A stretch of 64,000 bases of DNA from Lacticaseibacillus suilingensis (GCF_016861845.1 NZ_BOLV01000009.1:57548-121547), one strand, 5' to 3'; counted from the stretch's first letter, positions 44,842-55,032 are shown. The notes: a model not told the origin generated them from the sequence alone. Translations and numbers: made by a program.

Positions 44842-45828
44842 TTAAAGTGAGGCGCGCAAATGCAGCGTGGCCGGTATTTCCGTCCGCGCTACCGGCACCG
44901 CTTCGCCGCTGATCAAAGCTACCAGCCTTTCGGCGACGGCGCGCCCGATTTGCTCCGGATGCTGATCAACTACCGATAGCGCCGGATTGGCCAGCTCCCC
45001 CCAGTTCCAATCATCATAGCCACATAAGCCGACTGCCGCGGGCACAGCAATGTCATGCGCTTGGAGCCAGCGCAAACTGGCCATCAGCAAGTCCCCATTC
45101 GCCGCAAAAATCGCCGGGTGATGCCCAGCATTGGCAGCTAGCCAAGGCTCGATGCCCGCCACGGTGCCATCCTTGCCCACTTCGAGCAAGCTAACGCTGG
45201 CCCCTGCGGTCTGGGCCGCGGCTTTAAACCCTTCATAGCGCTCAGCCCGGACCGAGGCGTCCTTAACGGGTTGGCTGATTACCAGCAGGTTCTGGTAGCC
45301 TTTTTTCACCGCGGCCTCAGCCAAGGTGGCGCTAGCGGTCTGGTCGTTGGAAGTGACGCAAGGAAACAAGAGCGGCGTCAGCACCCGGTCCACCAGCACC
45401 ACCGGCAAGCCGGCCCGGCGCAGGAACTCATACTGACTGGCGGCTCCCCGCGCGGGTTGCAAGATAATGCCGTCGACATTAGAGGCCACGAGACTCGCTA
45501 AGGCCTGAGCTTCGGTGGCGGGGTCCTCACCGCCATCAGCGATCAAAATCTGATCACCATGGTCATGGGTGACCGCGGCGATTCCTTTAATCAGGAAAGT
45601 CGAGTAGACATTGGAGACATCCCCCACCACGACGCCAATTTGATGCGAGCGCTTCGAACGCAAGGCGCTGGCGTTGTGGTTGGGCACGTATCCCAATTCC
45701 GCAATCACCGCGGCAATGCGCTGCCGCGTGGCAGTTGACATCCGGTCGAATTGGCCGGTCAAATAGCGAGAAATCGTGGATTTAGACACCCCAGCTGCCG
45801 CCGCGACCTCATTGATGGTCGTTGTCAT
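44842..45828 (-). CDS. LacI family transcriptional regulator (KdgR-like by context)
   Basis: 328 residues. N-terminal helix-turn-helix INEVAAAAGVSKSTISRYL (residues 5-23), hinge GYVPNHNASALRSKRSHQIG, and a periplasmic-binding-type effector domain (VGLCGYDDWNW, SVVDQHPEQIGRAVAERL). Next to kdgK and eda, whose shared promoter region carries a LacI-type palindrome, so it probably senses KDG or KDPG. It begins 2 nt after nfo stops and is likely cotranscribed with it. Confidence 0.9.
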   Translation of the reverse strand: MTTTINEVAAAAGVSKSTISRYLTGQFDRMSTATRQRIAAVIAELGYVPNHNASALRSKRSHQIGVVVGDVSNVYSTFLIKGIAAVTHDHGDQILIADGGEDPATEAQALASLVASNVDGIILQPARGAASQYEFLRRAGLPVVLVDRVLTPLLFPCVTSNDQTASATLAEAAVKKGYQNLLVISQPVKDASVRAERYEGFKAAAQTAGASVSLLEVGKDGTVAGIEPWLAANAGHHPAIFAANGDLLMASLRWLQAHDIAVPAAVGLCGYDDWNWGELANPALSVVDQHPEQIGRAVAERLVALISGEAVPVARTEIPATLHLRASL

Positions 45829-45830
45829 GA

Positions 45831-46742
45831 TTAGGCCTCTTTCTCTGCTAGCGGCGTTGCGCCCAAAGCAACCAATTCGGCCGGCGCAAAGTGACCGGTT
45901 TTGAGCCAGTTGATTTCTGGGCCATACGGTGGCACCAGATGCTTGCGGTCTGAACCGACATACGGCGTTTCCAGAATCTTGGGAATGCCTTGCAATTGCG
46001 GGTGATGCGCAATGGCGTTGAGGCAGTCGAATCCTAACGTGCCAAAGCCGATATTGGTATGACGGTCTTTATGCGCGCCTTGCGGATTTTTGGAATCATT
46101 GAGGTGAATGAGCGCTAGTTTATGTAAACCAATCACGTGATCAAAGGTGTTTAACACCCCATCGAAGTCATCACGTACCGGATAGCCGGCGTCGCTCATG
46201 TGACAAGTATCCATCGTCACCATCACCTTATCCTGCAAATCAACCTGATCAATGATTGCCGCCAATTCTTCAAAGGTGCGGCCGATTTCGGTGCCTTTAC
46301 CGGCCATGGTTTCCAAGGCAATGACCACGTGTTGGTCCGGGGTGAGAATTTCATTGAGGCCTTTGGCGATTTGGTTGATCGCCGCTGCCGGGCCAGCGCC
46401 AACATGCGCCCCGGGATGAAACGGCATCGCATACGCCTGCAAAGCCTCGGCGCGTTGCACTTCTTCCTTCATGAACTGTACCGCAAAGGGATAGTTCTCC
46501 GGCTTGACGGTGTTGCCAAGATTCACGATGTAAGGGGCGTGAATGACCGTGTGACTCAAGCCGGCTTCTTGCATCAGTTTTAAACCTTCTGGTATCCGCA
46601 TGTCAGCCACTGCTTTGCGCCTAGTGTTCTGGGGCGCGCCGGTATAGAACTGCAAAGTCGTTGCCTTGTAGCTTTGGGCCTCTGCCACGGCTCCTACCAG
46701 CATTTTGGTGCCTTTCATGCTCACATTTGCTCCGATTAACAT
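45831..46742 (-). CDS. nfo: Endonuclease IV (AP endonuclease)
   Basis: 303 residues. Zinc-dependent TIM-barrel enzyme of base excision repair. Metal-binding motifs: [66 protein letters not shown] and ILETP. ATG 46742 follows TTGGAGGA and removes a 13-residue spurious extension. Separated from upstream yitT by a terminator. Confidence 0.95.
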   Translation of the reverse strand: MLIGANVSMKGTKMLVGAVAEAQSYKATTLQFYTGAPQNTRRKAVADMRIPEGLKLMQEAGLSHTVIHAPYIVNLGNTVKPENYPFAVQFMKEEVQRAEALQAYAMPFHPGAHVGAGPAAAINQIAKGLNEILTPDQHVVIALETMAGKGTEIGRTFEELAAIIDQVDLQDKVMVTMDTCHMSDAGYPVRDDFDGVLNTFDHVIGLHKLALIHLNDSKNPQGAHKDRHTNIGFGTLGFDCLNAIAHHPQLQGIPKILETPYVGSDRKHLVPPYGPEINWLKTGHFAPAELVALGATPLAEKEA

Positions 46743-46753
46743 GGCTTGTCCTC

Positions 46754-46778
46754 CAAAAAAAGCCGGGTCACCCCGGCA
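46754..46778 (-). terminator. Terminator of the second yitT gene
   Basis: GCCGGGGTGACCCGGC then T7 on the minus strand. Confidence 0.8.
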
Positions 46779-46784
46779 CATTCA

Positions 46785-47705
46785 TTAGTCTGTCTTTGGT
46801 TCGTAGAAATGCCCCATGATTTTCACCGACTCGGTAATCGAGACAAACGCATAAGGATCACTGCGTTTCATTGCATCTTGCAGGTCATAGATTTCTGCCC
46901 GCGAAATGATGGTGAAGAGAATGGTTTTTTCTTCGTGGTGGAACGCCCCTTCAGCATCATGCACAATTGTGATCCCGCGGCGCAGGGTGTTTTGAATTTC
47001 GTTGACCACGGCTTTTTGTTGATCAGTGACAATCATCACCTGGAGGCGCTGCTGACGCGTGTACATGGAATCCATCACCCGGCCGTTGATGAAAATCGCC
47101 AGCGCGGAGTACAACGCGTGGGGCCAGTCATTGACAAAACCCGCCAGAAACACAATCACGATGTTGACCGCGATGTTCACGGTCCCAATCGTAGTCCCGG
47201 TTTTCTTCCGCCAAACGATTCCGATGATATCGAGCCCGCCAGTGGAGATGTTATTCCGCAGCGCAAAGCCAGTACCGAGGCCATTGATCACTGCGCCGAA
47301 AATCCCACACACAATCGGATCGGTGGTCAGCGGCTTCACCACGCCCAGCAAGCGAATCATAATCGTGGAAAAAATAACGGCCAAAAAAGTAAAGACAGTG
47401 AACCGGTGCCCAATTTGCCGCCATGCAATCACAAACAGTGGCACGTTCAGCAGGAAAAGTAAGGTCCCAGTCGAGAAAATATCGGTGGTGCCGAGACGGC
47501 CAAAAGGCGTGGTCAGCTGAAAATTGAACCATTTGCGGATGACGGTGGCCACCAGCTGGGCAGCCCCGGTGACCCCGCTGGCGAAAACCCCACCTGGTTC
47601 CCAGAACATATTCAAAGCCAAGGCGACACAAATACTGTAGAAGAAGGCTGCGGTGAACCGACTCCAGTTTTGGTGCCGTCTGATCAGCCGATCAATTTCT
47701 TGCAT
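46785..47705 (-). CDS. YitT family membrane protein (second copy)
   Basis: 306 residues. Same architecture as the protein at 18822-19757: multispanning YitT membrane domain (EPGGVFASGVTGAAQLVATV, RNNISTGGLDIIGIVW) plus C-terminal DUF2179 (LQVMIVTDQQKAVVNEIQN, RRGITIVHDAEGAF). ATG 47705 behind GGGAAAGGA is the start; the open frame continues a further 60 codons upstream but only through GC-rich palindromic sequence without initiation signals. TATACT (plus 47736-47741) with extended TGG is the likely -10. Confidence 0.88.
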   Translation of the reverse strand: MQEIDRLIRRHQNWSRFTAAFFYSICVALALNMFWEPGGVFASGVTGAAQLVATVIRKWFNFQLTTPFGRLGTTDIFSTGTLLFLLNVPLFVIAWRQIGHRFTVFTFLAVIFSTIMIRLLGVVKPLTTDPIVCGIFGAVINGLGTGFALRNNISTGGLDIIGIVWRKKTGTTIGTVNIAVNIVIVFLAGFVNDWPHALYSALAIFINGRVMDSMYTRQQRLQVMIVTDQQKAVVNEIQNTLRRGITIVHDAEGAFHHEEKTILFTIISRAEIYDLQDAMKRSDPYAFVSITESVKIMGHFYEPKTD

Positions 47706-47800
47706 AACGTGATCCTTTCCCTGTGTTAGTGCATTAAGTATACCACGCCGCCAAGCCGCAGCGCAGGGAATCCTTGAGGCTGCCGGGCAAGGCGGCTTCC

Positions 47801-47928
47801 GCGGGGAGGGGCTGGAACGTGGTGGCCAGCGCTTTGAGCCTCGCGCTGCGAGTCTCGAAGTCGCGGCTTGTTCTAGGCCAGCCAAATACGCTGACCAAGA
47901 ACAATTTCACCACTGAGCCCCTCCCCGC
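47801..47928. repeat. 128-bp palindromic element (REP/MITE-like or structured RNA)
   Basis: Perfect 13-bp terminal inverted repeats GCGGGGAGGGGCT (47801-47813) and AGCCCCTCCCCGC (47916-47928). Inside, GTGGTG (47819-47824) pairs with CACCAC (47908-47913), GGCCAGCG with CGCTGACC (one mismatch), TTGTTCT (47869-47875) could pair with AGAACAA (47898-47904), and CTCGC-GCT-GCGAG forms a small hairpin. No second copy is visible in this window. Confidence 0.6.
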
Positions 47929-47995
47929 TCCAGCCACCCTGTCCTACAATGGTCGTCATCAGTTCCGCCTGGCCTCTGGTAGCAAATTGGGAGAT

Positions 47996-48036
47996 AAAAA
48001 GACAACAAAGAAGCCACGTCACCGTCGCTCCTTTGT
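47996..48036 (-). terminator. Terminator of msrB-msrA
   Basis: ACAAAGGAGC paired with GCTTCTTTGT (one G-U), followed on the minus strand by TGTCTTTTT. Confidence 0.65.
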
Positions 48037-48051
48037 ATCTCTGATCTGGCC

Positions 48052-48573
48052 CTATTTGGCCCAGTGCTGGGCTTTGAACTGTTCACGGCCGCCTTGTTCT
48101 TCCATGGCATAGCGCCACGGATTCTTGCGGTAGAAATCTTGGTGATAGTCTTCAGCCGGATAAAAGGGTTGGGCCGGTTCAATCTTAGTCACAATGGGAT
48201 CGCTAAAGCGGCCGCTGGCGGCTAACTTCGCTTTCGAGGCTTCCGCAGTCGCTTTTTCCGCCTCAGTTTGGTAGAAAATTACCGGCCGATAGCTGTCGCC
48301 GCGGTCCTGAAATTGACCCATCGCATCGGTGGGGTCGGTTTGTTGCCAGTAGATTTCAACCAGGTCGGCATAACTGATCACGGCGGGGTCATAGGTTATT
48401 TCCACGGCTTCGGTGTGCCCGGTGGTGTGGCTGGCCACTTGTTCATAGGTGGGATTAGCCACATGGCCGCCGGTATAGCCCGAGACGACCTTGATAATCC
48501 CAGGCTGCTGATCAAATGGGTGCACCATGCACCAGAAACAGCCGCCGGCAAAAATTGCTGTTGCTTCTGCCAT
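48052..48573 (-). CDS. msrA: Peptide methionine-S-sulfoxide reductase MsrA
   Basis: 173 residues. Active-site [20 protein letters not shown] with the catalytic cysteine at residue 13, plus [17 protein letters not shown] and [11 protein letters not shown]. Repairs the S-epimer of oxidised methionine. ATG 48573 follows GAGGAGG, 2 nt after the msrB stop. Operon with msrB; the pair gives both stereospecificities. Confidence 0.95.
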   Translation of the reverse strand: MAEATAIFAGGCFWCMVHPFDQQPGIIKVVSGYTGGHVANPTYEQVASHTTGHTEAVEITYDPAVISYADLVEIYWQQTDPTDAMGQFQDRGDSYRPVIFYQTEAEKATAEASKAKLAASGRFSDPIVTKIEPAQPFYPAEDYHQDFYRKNPWRYAMEEQGGREQFKAQHWAK

Positions 48574-48575
48574 GG

Positions 48576-49010
48576 TTACGCCTCCTCAAAGAGCTGGCGA
48601 TACTGACCGTAGCCGGCTTGTTCCAGTTGCTGCAGCGGGACAAAGCGAAGCGCCGCGCCATTGATACAATAGCGCAAACCTCCCTTATCAGTTGGCCCGT
48701 CAGTAAAAACATGCCCTAGATGAGAATTAGCCTGCCCGCTGCGAACCTCGGTGCGTTCCATAAAGAAGCTCGTGTCCCGCTTTTCGTTCAACTTAACAAT
48801 GGACTTCGTGAAAGACGGCCAGCCGCAGCCGGCGTCATACTTGTCTTGTGAAGAAAACAGCGGCTCGCCGGAGACAATGTCAACATAGATGCCGGGTTCA
48901 TAAAAATCATCATACTCACTGGAAAATGGCCGCTCAGTGGCGGCTTCCTGCGTGACGCGATACTGCTCAGGCGTCAGGCGCTTTTTCAAATCATCCTGCT
49001 TGTCAGTCAT
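48576..49010 (-). CDS. msrB: Peptide methionine-R-sulfoxide reductase MsrB
   Basis: 144 residues. [34 protein letters not shown] with the catalytic cysteine followed by [10 protein letters not shown]. The two zinc-binding CxxC pairs of some MsrB proteins are absent, as in many lactobacilli. Start ATG 49010 ([12 protein letters not shown]) is preferred over ATG 49016, which abuts the GAGG ribosome binding site. Confidence 0.94.
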   Translation of the reverse strand: MTDKQDDLKKRLTPEQYRVTQEAATERPFSSEYDDFYEPGIYVDIVSGEPLFSSQDKYDAGCGWPSFTKSIVKLNEKRDTSFFMERTEVRSGQANSHLGHVFTDGPTDKGGLRYCINGAALRFVPLQQLEQAGYGQYRQLFEEA

Positions 49011-49094
49011 TGTCATCACCTCGCGTTCAGTATACCTGCTTTGAATTAGATTGTCAGCAATTAAATAGTTAACGTCTTTTGCGGCCGATGGTAA

Positions 49095-49124
49095 CAAAAA
49101 AGAGCAAGCGCTATGCTTGCCCTT
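49095..49124 (-). terminator. Terminator of hisS-aspS
   Basis: GGCAAGC-ATAGC-GCTTGCTC hairpin and TTTTTT on the minus strand, 10 nt after aspS. Confidence 0.8.
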
Positions 49125-49133
49125 TGCACCGGC

Positions 49134-50939
49134 TTATTCGGTGAGGTCTTGATCTTCCGCATGAGCGGCGTCAGGATCCACGTTAGCCCGCACTTCGATG
49201 CCAAGGTCACTGAGCTGCTGATCAGCCACCGGCGTTGGCGCACTGGTCATCGGTTCAGACGCCTTGGAGTTCTTTGGGAAGGCCATGACGTCGCGAATGT
49301 TGTCGCGGCCCAGTAGCAACATCACGAAACGATCCAAGCCGAACGCCAAGCCGCCATGCGGTGGGAAGCCATAGTCCAGGGCGTCCAGTAGGAAACCAAA
49401 GGACTTTTGCGCCCGCTCTGGCGTGAAGCCCAGGGCCTTCAGCATTTTCTCTTGGATCTCGCGGCTGTGAATACGAATTGAGCCGCCGCCTAATTCATCC
49501 CCGTTCATGATGATGTCATAAGACTGGGCATGGGCGCTGTGCGGATCGGTATCCAGCAAGTGCACGTCTTCCTCGTTCGGCATGGTGAAAGGATGGTGCG
49601 CTGGGACCCAGCGTTCAATGCCTTCGTCATATTCGAACAAGGGCCAGTTAACGACCCAGCAGAAATTGTACTGGGACTCATCGACCAGGCCCAGATCATG
49701 GCCGAAGTGCAGGCGCAGGTAGCCCAGACTTGCGGCCACCACCGCCGGCTGATCAGCAACAAACAAAAGCAAGTCGCCGGCACTCGCGTTCAGGGCGTTG
49801 GTCAATTCAGCACCATCACCGAAGAATTTGGCAATCGGACCAGCAATCCCATCGGCAGTGACTTTCAGCCAGGCCAGGCCTTTAGCGCCGAACCGTTTGA
49901 TGTAGTCTTGCTGTTCGTCGATCTTCTTGCGGGAGTACTTTTCCGCCCCCCCAGGCACGACAATCGCGCGGACCTGACCATCGTTGGCCACGGCATTGGC
50001 AAAGACTTTGAAGTCAGAGTCCTTCACGAGGTCGGAAATATCCTGGATGAACATGTCAAAGCGCATATCTGGCCGGTCAGAGCCGTAGCGGTCCATGGCA
50101 TCTTGCCACTCAATGCGTGGAAATGGCAGTTTGACATCGATGCCTTTAACATCTTTCATCACCCGAGCAATCAGGCCTTCCGTAAGGTCTTGAATTTCCT
50201 GCTGATCAAGAAAGCTGGTTTCCATATCGATTTGGGTGAATTCTGGCTGCCGGTCGCCACGTAAATCTTCATCCCGGTAGCAACGCGCAATTTGATAATA
50301 CCGGTCGAACCCGGCGCCCATCAGCAGCTGCTTGAACAGCTGTGGGGATTGCGGCAAAGCATAGAAACTGCCCGGATAAACACGAGACGGCACCAAGTAG
50401 TCGCGGGCGCCTTCTGGGGTGCTGGCCGTCAAGGTTGGCGTTTCAATGTTCAAGAAGCCCTGGTCGTCGAAGTAGTGGTGCACGGACTTGAGGACCTGAC
50501 TGCGGGTGATGATGGCTTCCTGCATTTCCGGCCGGCGCAGGTCCAAATAACGATACTTGAGCTTGGTTTCCTCAGTAGCATTAACGCCATCAGCAATATC
50601 AAATGGCGGGGTCTTGGCTTGATTCAAAATCTTCGCGGTTTGAATCTCGACTTCGATTTCTCCGGTTTTCATCTCGGGATTGACGGCTTCCGGCGCCCGC
50701 GCAGTCACGGTACCGGTGGCTTCAATTACATATTCGCTCCGCATGGTGTTGGCCACGTTCAGCGCGTCCTCCCCGAACTCTTGGGAGAACACCAGCTGCA
50801 CGATGCCGGCGCGGTCGCGTAAATCAACGAAAATCAGGTTACCTAACGAGCGGCGCTTTTGCACCCACCCTTTTAAAGTCACGGTTTGGCCCAAGTTCGC
50901 CTTGGTGACCTCGCCTGCATAAAGTGTTCGTTTAGTCAT
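49134..50939 (-). CDS. aspS: Aspartyl-tRNA synthetase
   Basis: 601 residues, class IIb, bacterial type. OB anticodon domain ([20 protein letters not shown]), motif 2 [24 protein letters not shown] (part), GAD insertion ~300-420, and motif 3 [20 protein letters not shown]. Start ATG 50939 overlaps hisS by 8 nt after GGAGGA. Whether it is discriminating or also charges tRNA-Asn cannot be read directly; an asnS gene at the left edge argues for discriminating. Confidence 0.96.
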   Translation of the reverse strand: MTKRTLYAGEVTKANLGQTVTLKGWVQKRRSLGNLIFVDLRDRAGIVQLVFSQEFGEDALNVANTMRSEYVIEATGTVTARAPEAVNPEMKTGEIEVEIQTAKILNQAKTPPFDIADGVNATEETKLKYRYLDLRRPEMQEAIITRSQVLKSVHHYFDDQGFLNIETPTLTASTPEGARDYLVPSRVYPGSFYALPQSPQLFKQLLMGAGFDRYYQIARCYRDEDLRGDRQPEFTQIDMETSFLDQQEIQDLTEGLIARVMKDVKGIDVKLPFPRIEWQDAMDRYGSDRPDMRFDMFIQDISDLVKDSDFKVFANAVANDGQVRAIVVPGGAEKYSRKKIDEQQDYIKRFGAKGLAWLKVTADGIAGPIAKFFGDGAELTNALNASAGDLLLFVADQPAVVAASLGYLRLHFGHDLGLVDESQYNFCWVVNWPLFEYDEGIERWVPAHHPFTMPNEEDVHLLDTDPHSAHAQSYDIIMNGDELGGGSIRIHSREIQEKMLKALGFTPERAQKSFGFLLDALDYGFPPHGGLAFGLDRFVMLLLGRDNIRDVMAFPKNSKASEPMTSAPTPVADQQLSDLGIEVRANVDPDAAHAEDQDLTE

Positions 50940-52218
50940 GTGCTTCCTCCAATTTTGCCACCTGGTTCAAAAAGTCAGCTTCCAGCGCGGCTTGCGCCAG
51001 GGCTTCTTGATTACCCGACTGCATATTTTTGACTTGAACGGTGCCATTGGCCAGTTCGCTTTCCCCAATGGTGAGCACGTATTGCGCATTTGCTTTGTTG
51101 GCAGACTTGAACTGCGCCTTGGCTTTGCGCTCTAAGAAATCCATATCGACGGCGAGCCCTTGCTGCCGCAAGGCGTGAGCCAAATGCAGCGCGGCGCCTT
51201 TGCCGGCTTCATCAATGGTGACGATGTAGGCTGGCAAGCTGGTCGTGGCGGTTTGCCCTTGCATCAACAGCATCGCGCGTTCAACGCCCATCCCGAAGCC
51301 GATGCCTGGGGTTTCGGGGCCGCCTAATTCTTCTACGAGGCCGTTGTAGCGGCCGCCGCCAAGAATGGTCGTATAACCGCCGCCGAACACGGCGTCATCG
51401 CTCATCACTTCAAAAATCGTGTGGTTGTAGTAATCCAAGCCGCGCACCATGTCCGGATCGATTTCAAAGCTGATGCCCAGTGCTGTCAGATCCGCTTGGA
51501 CCGCTGCGAACCGCTCGGCGGCGGCTGGCGTGAGGTAGTCGATCAGCTTCGGCGCATCGGCCACAATGGCCTGATCGCCGCGGTCTTTGCTATCCAAAAT
51601 CCGCAATGGATTCTTCTCGAGCCGAACTTTGGAATCTTCAGACAGCTGGTCTTTGAATGGGGTCAGGTAAGCGATCAACGCCGCATGATAAGCCTGGCGC
51701 GATTCTGGGTCGCCCAAAGTGTTAATGGCAAACTTCAAGTGCTTGGCGCCTAACGCCTCAAGTAAATCCTTAGCCAGCGCAATGACTTCGGCATCCAGCG
51801 CCGGACTATCGCCGCCAAAGGCTTCAACGCCGATTTGGTGGAATTCGCGCTGCCGGCCACTTTGCGGCCGTTCGTAGCGGTACATCGGCCCCATGTAGTA
51901 AACCTTGTAGGGCTTGGTATATTCTGGGCCGTACAATTTGTTTTCAACATAGGCCCGCACCACCCCGGCCGTGCCTTCTGGGCGGAGCGCCATTTGCCGG
52001 CCACCCTTGTCTTCAAAGGTGTACATTTCCTTAGACACAACATCTGAGGTTTCGCCTGAAGACCGGGCGAAGACGTCATAATTTTCGAATAATGGCGTGC
52101 GAATTTCTTGGTAACGATAGCGGGTCAAAATATCGCGGGCGGTTTGTTCCACTTTTTGCCAGAGTTCGCTTTGCCCAGGCAAAATATCCGCGGTGCCTTT
52201 TGGTCGTTGATAACTCAT
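50932..52218 (-). CDS. hisS: Histidyl-tRNA synthetase
   Basis: 428 residues, class IIa. [20 protein letters not shown] start, motif 1 [12 protein letters not shown], motif 2 [24 protein letters not shown] sequence with REFHQIGVE, HisA motif [27 protein letters not shown], and C-terminal anticodon domain. AAAAGGAGG precedes ATG 52218. First gene of the T-box operon. Confidence 0.96.
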   Translation of the reverse strand: MSYQRPKGTADILPGQSELWQKVEQTARDILTRYRYQEIRTPLFENYDVFARSSGETSDVVSKEMYTFEDKGGRQMALRPEGTAGVVRAYVENKLYGPEYTKPYKVYYMGPMYRYERPQSGRQREFHQIGVEAFGGDSPALDAEVIALAKDLLEALGAKHLKFAINTLGDPESRQAYHAALIAYLTPFKDQLSEDSKVRLEKNPLRILDSKDRGDQAIVADAPKLIDYLTPAAAERFAAVQADLTALGISFEIDPDMVRGLDYYNHTIFEVMSDDAVFGGGYTTILGGGRYNGLVEELGGPETPGIGFGMGVERAMLLMQGQTATTSLPAYIVTIDEAGKGAALHLAHALRQQGLAVDMDFLERKAKAQFKSANKANAQYVLTIGESELANGTVQVKNMQSGNQEALAQAALEADFLNQVAKLEEAHD

Positions 52219-52221
52219 AAT

Positions 52222-52432
52222 TTCCTCCTTTTAACGCCGAACTGAATAAAAAAACACCCCTCGTCAATGACGAAGGGTGCGGACACGGTACCACCTTGTG
52301 TTTAACTTAGCCATAACGGTGGCAACCGGAGCTCGTTCAGCCTCAGAAGTGTCTTTTCGATCGGTCCCGGCTTTCACCATCTCCGGGTCGCTTCAAGTGA
52401 TCTATCCTGCTTCGTCATCGGCGCGTTTATTT
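52222..52432 (-). promoter_or_regulatory. T-box riboswitch leader for hisS-aspS
   Basis: On the minus strand the T-box core AAGGTGGTACCGTG lies at 52284-52297, followed by a terminator hairpin (52254-52277, CACCCTTCGTCA and complement) and T7. The Stem I specifier region reads AAAAGACACTTCTGAG, in which GAC (Asp) and CAC (His) overlap; this overlapping arrangement is known for hisS-aspS leaders of Lactobacillales. Confidence 0.88.
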
Positions 52433-52438
52433 AGTCTC

Positions 52439-52467
52439 AGCGTACGTTGTTTACCCGCAGATGTCAA
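52439..52467 (-). promoter_or_regulatory. Promoter of hisS-aspS
   Basis: TTGACA, 17-nt spacer, TACGCT on the minus strand. Confidence 0.75.
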
Positions 52468-52519
52468 CGCCCGCCTTGAAAATTCCTTGAAAAAGAACGC
52501 AAACGCAGGCCCTGTTTGG

Positions 52520-52525
52520 TATAAT
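52520..52525 (+). promoter_or_regulatory. Extended -10 for the amidase gene
   Basis: TATAAT preceded by TGG, 32 nt before the TTG start. Confidence 0.6.
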
Positions 52526-52557
52526 CAGCCTAGTGAGGAAACCGAGGGGATGACGCT

Positions 52558-53883
52558 TTGCAGTTCAAACAACTTAAACGCTGGCCGTTGATTGCGGTGT
52601 TTGCGGCTTTGATTGGGGTCTCCGCCGCCACCACGACGGTACTGGCCGCCAGCAACACCATTACCGTGCGGGCCAACCTGCTGAATGTGCGGCTGGGGCC
52701 AGGTCTGGCCTACAGTGTGATGGGTCAGGTGCAAAATGGGACCAAACTGACCGTCATCAAACAGCAGAACTCATGGGACCAGGTGCGCCTCGCCGGCAAT
52801 AAAATCGGCTGGGTCGCCTCCTGGCTGGTGGATCAAAACGAAGCCACTACCACCACTGCCAAGCTCGCCACCGCCAAGCGCACCACCAACGTGCGGCAAT
52901 ACGCCACCACTGACGCCAAGATTTTAGGCACCGTGAATGCCGGCCGTCAGCTCAAGGTCATTTACCAGGAAGGGCACTGGACGCAGGTCGCCTACGACAA
53001 TACGGCGGCGTGGGTCGCCACCAGTAACATCACGCTGAGTGGCAATACCGTCGCGCTCGCCCAGCCGAAACAGGTCAGCACCACGGTGAAGCCGCAAACC
53101 ACCACGGTCGCCGCCGTTAAGGTGACCACCACAGCCAGCGTCAACCTGCGCCAGGCTGGCGGGTTAAATGCCCCGATTGTCGCCAAACTGGCGAAAGGCA
53201 CCACCCTCACCGTGCTTGACCAATCCAGCGATTGGTACAAGGTGCAAACTGCCGCTGGTAAAACCGGTTATGTCGCAAGTTGGACCGTCACCACTCCTGG
53301 AACGAAAGCCACCAAGGCGGCCACCAACTTAAGCGAAGCAACGATTGTCTTGGATCCTGGCCATGGCGGTGCTGATAGCGGCGCCTTGTCGACCACCAAT
53401 AAGTACGAAAAGACCTACACGCTGGAAATGGCCAAGGCGATTGGCTCAGCCTTGCAAGCGCAAGGGGCAAATGTCATTTACACCCGCAGCACCGACACCT
53501 TCGTCGACTTAGCCCCACGGCCAGCCATGGCGACCAAGGCCCATGCCGATGCGTTCATCTCTATTCATTTTGACTCCAGTGCCAACGCCAATGAGGCTTC
53601 CGGGTTTACCACCTACTACTACAACTCCAAGAAAGACCTGGCCTTAGCGAAAGCCCTGAATCAGGCCTTCAGTAGCAACCTGCCGCTGACCAACCGCGGC
53701 TATCAATACGGCAACTTCGAAGTCATCCGTAACAACAGTCAACCTGCAGTACTGTGTGAAATGGGCTACATCAATGATGACAAAGACTTCGCCCAAATCA
53801 AATCGCAGAATTATCAGCAGCAAGTCGCCAGCGATGTTGTGCAAGGCCTAACCGCCTACTTCAAGGCTGGCAATCACCAATAA
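52558..53883 (+). CDS. Secreted N-acetylmuramoyl-L-alanine amidase with three SH3b repeats
   Basis: 441 residues. Signal peptide (residues 1-30, hydrophobic LIAVFAALIGVSAATTTVL then AASN), three bacterial SH3_3 domains (about 33-94, 98-158, 186-248; each with VNLRxGPG-like and GWVASW/GYVASW motifs), then Amidase_3: IVLDPGHGGADSGAL (zinc His), ETYTLEMAKAIG-type helix, FISIHFDSSANANEASG and EMGYINDDKDF with the catalytic Glu. Cleaves the lactyl-alanine amide bond of peptidoglycan. Starts at TTG 52558 behind GAGGGGA. Confidence 0.92.
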   Translation: MQFKQLKRWPLIAVFAALIGVSAATTTVLAASNTITVRANLLNVRLGPGLAYSVMGQVQNGTKLTVIKQQNSWDQVRLAGNKIGWVASWLVDQNEATTTTAKLATAKRTTNVRQYATTDAKILGTVNAGRQLKVIYQEGHWTQVAYDNTAAWVATSNITLSGNTVALAQPKQVSTTVKPQTTTVAAVKVTTTASVNLRQAGGLNAPIVAKLAKGTTLTVLDQSSDWYKVQTAAGKTGYVASWTVTTPGTKATKAATNLSEATIVLDPGHGGADSGALSTTNKYEKTYTLEMAKAIGSALQAQGANVIYTRSTDTFVDLAPRPAMATKAHADAFISIHFDSSANANEASGFTTYYYNSKKDLALAKALNQAFSSNLPLTNRGYQYGNFEVIRNNSQPAVLCEMGYINDDKDFAQIKSQNYQQQVASDVVQGLTAYFKAGNHQ

Positions 53884-53900
53884 GCACCAGCTGCAAAGCC

Positions 53901-53947
53901 AAACGCCCTGCCAAACCTAACATCAGGTTTGACAGGGCGTTTGTTTT
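53901..53947. terminator. Bidirectional terminator after the amidase gene
   Basis: AAACGCCCTG-CCAAACCT paired with AGGTTTGACAGGGCGTTT, then TGTTTT; convergent with the HAD gene. Confidence 0.85.
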
Positions 53948-54572
53948 AGGAATGAAACAGCGGCAACAATTCATCCAGTTGCTCAATTTGAACCTCAGCC
54001 ATGGGCGCATCATTCAGGCCGTCAACATTGAAATAAACCCCTTTGACCCCGGCCCGCTGCCCGGCAATCACGTCAAGTTTGCGATCGCCAATCATCGCGG
54101 TGCGCTGCGGGTTGAGTTGATGGACTTTCACCAGGTAATTGATAGCGGCCGGGTCTGGCTTCCGCGGGAAAGTCAACGCGGCGGTCACCCCACCGATAAA
54201 CGCCTCATCTAGCCCTGCTTGGTGCAACAAGGCCCAGGCGGAGTTGTCGCGATGGGTCATCAGGAGGTTGTTACCACCAGCGGCTTGAATGGCCTTGACC
54301 ACCGCCGCCGCTTGCGGATAAGGATTAGCGGTCATCACCGTTTGGGCCTCCAGCGCATGGTATTCAGCCAACAAGGTTTCGGCTGAGACGTTCAGCCGCG
54401 GTGCGATTTCGCCCACCGTGGCTTTGATGGAGCCCCGCTTAATTTGCGTCAAAAGCGCAGCGGTATCGATTTTGGCGCCGTGATGCTCAAGTGTCGCCAC
54501 TAAAGCGCTCAGCATTTCTGGATAGGTATCATAAAGGGTCCCATCCAAATCCCAAATCGCGTTCACTAACAT
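53946..54572 (-). CDS. HAD-superfamily hydrolase (phosphoglycolate-phosphatase-like)
   Basis: 208 residues. Motif [16 protein letters not shown] (Asp nucleophile), helical C1 cap, LMTHRD (motif II Thr), [13 protein letters not shown] (Lys) and [16 protein letters not shown] (motif IV). Substrate unknown. Begins inside the dtd stop region (7-nt overlap) and is last in the rsh-dtd-HAD run. Confidence 0.88.
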   Translation of the reverse strand: MLVNAIWDLDGTLYDTYPEMLSALVATLEHHGAKIDTAALLTQIKRGSIKATVGEIAPRLNVSAETLLAEYHALEAQTVMTANPYPQAAAVVKAIQAAGGNNLLMTHRDNSAWALLHQAGLDEAFIGGVTAALTFPRKPDPAAINYLVKVHQLNPQRTAMIGDRKLDVIAGQRAGVKGVYFNVDGLNDAPMAEVQIEQLDELLPLFHS

Positions 54573-55018
54573 GCGCCGGCCTCGGTATCATAAAGTACCG
54601 TGACCGGGCCATCGTTGACCAAACTGACCTGCATATCCGCGCCGAATTCGCCGTGTTGCACCGGAATACCGGTTGCGGCCATCGCCTTCAGGAAGAACTG
54701 GTACAACGAATTGGCCAGTGCCGGCGCCGCGGCATTGGTGAAACCAGGCCGATTGCCATGACTAACATCGGCATACAACGTGAATTGCGACACCACTAAC
54801 ACACTGCCCCCGACAGCTTTCAGGTCCAGATTCATTTTGCCAGCGGCGTCGCTAAATACGCGTAGCTTGCTGATTTTCGTCACTAGCCGGGTCGCCTCCG
54901 CCTCAGTATCTTGCGGGCCGACGCCCAGCAAAATCATAAAGCCTCGGTCGATGGCGCCGTTAATTTGCCCGTCGATGGTGACACTGGCTGAACTGACGCG
55001 CTGCACCACTGCTCGCAT
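54566..55018 (-). CDS. dtd: D-aminoacyl-tRNA deacylase
   Basis: 150 residues. [17 protein letters not shown] start, [17 protein letters not shown] and the cross-subunit Gly-cisPro motif [13 protein letters not shown]. Removes D-amino acids from tRNA. AAGGAG before ATG; 14 nt after rsh, the standard Firmicute partner. Confidence 0.95.
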   Translation of the reverse strand: MRAVVQRVSSASVTIDGQINGAIDRGFMILLGVGPQDTEAEATRLVTKISKLRVFSDAAGKMNLDLKAVGGSVLVVSQFTLYADVSHGNRPGFTNAAAPALANSLYQFFLKAMAATGIPVQHGEFGADMQVSLVNDGPVTVLYDTEAGAC

Positions 55019-55032
55019 AATTGCTCCTTTGC

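Larger units (their letters stand above)
47706..48051. other. 346-nt gene-free gap with a structured inverted-repeat element
   Basis: Holds, left to right: the yitT promoter (-10 near 47736-47741), the inverted-repeat element 47801-47928, about 70 nt of unexplained sequence, and the msrA terminator. I see no convincing coding frame: frames that cross it are by-products of GC-rich palindromes. Confidence 0.7.

Noticed and set aside
47706..47885. Sixty-codon N-terminal extension of the second YitT protein
   Set aside because: Runs through the palindromic element, is Arg/Pro/Ala-rich as expected of GC-rich noncoding DNA, and the ribosome binding site is at 47705.
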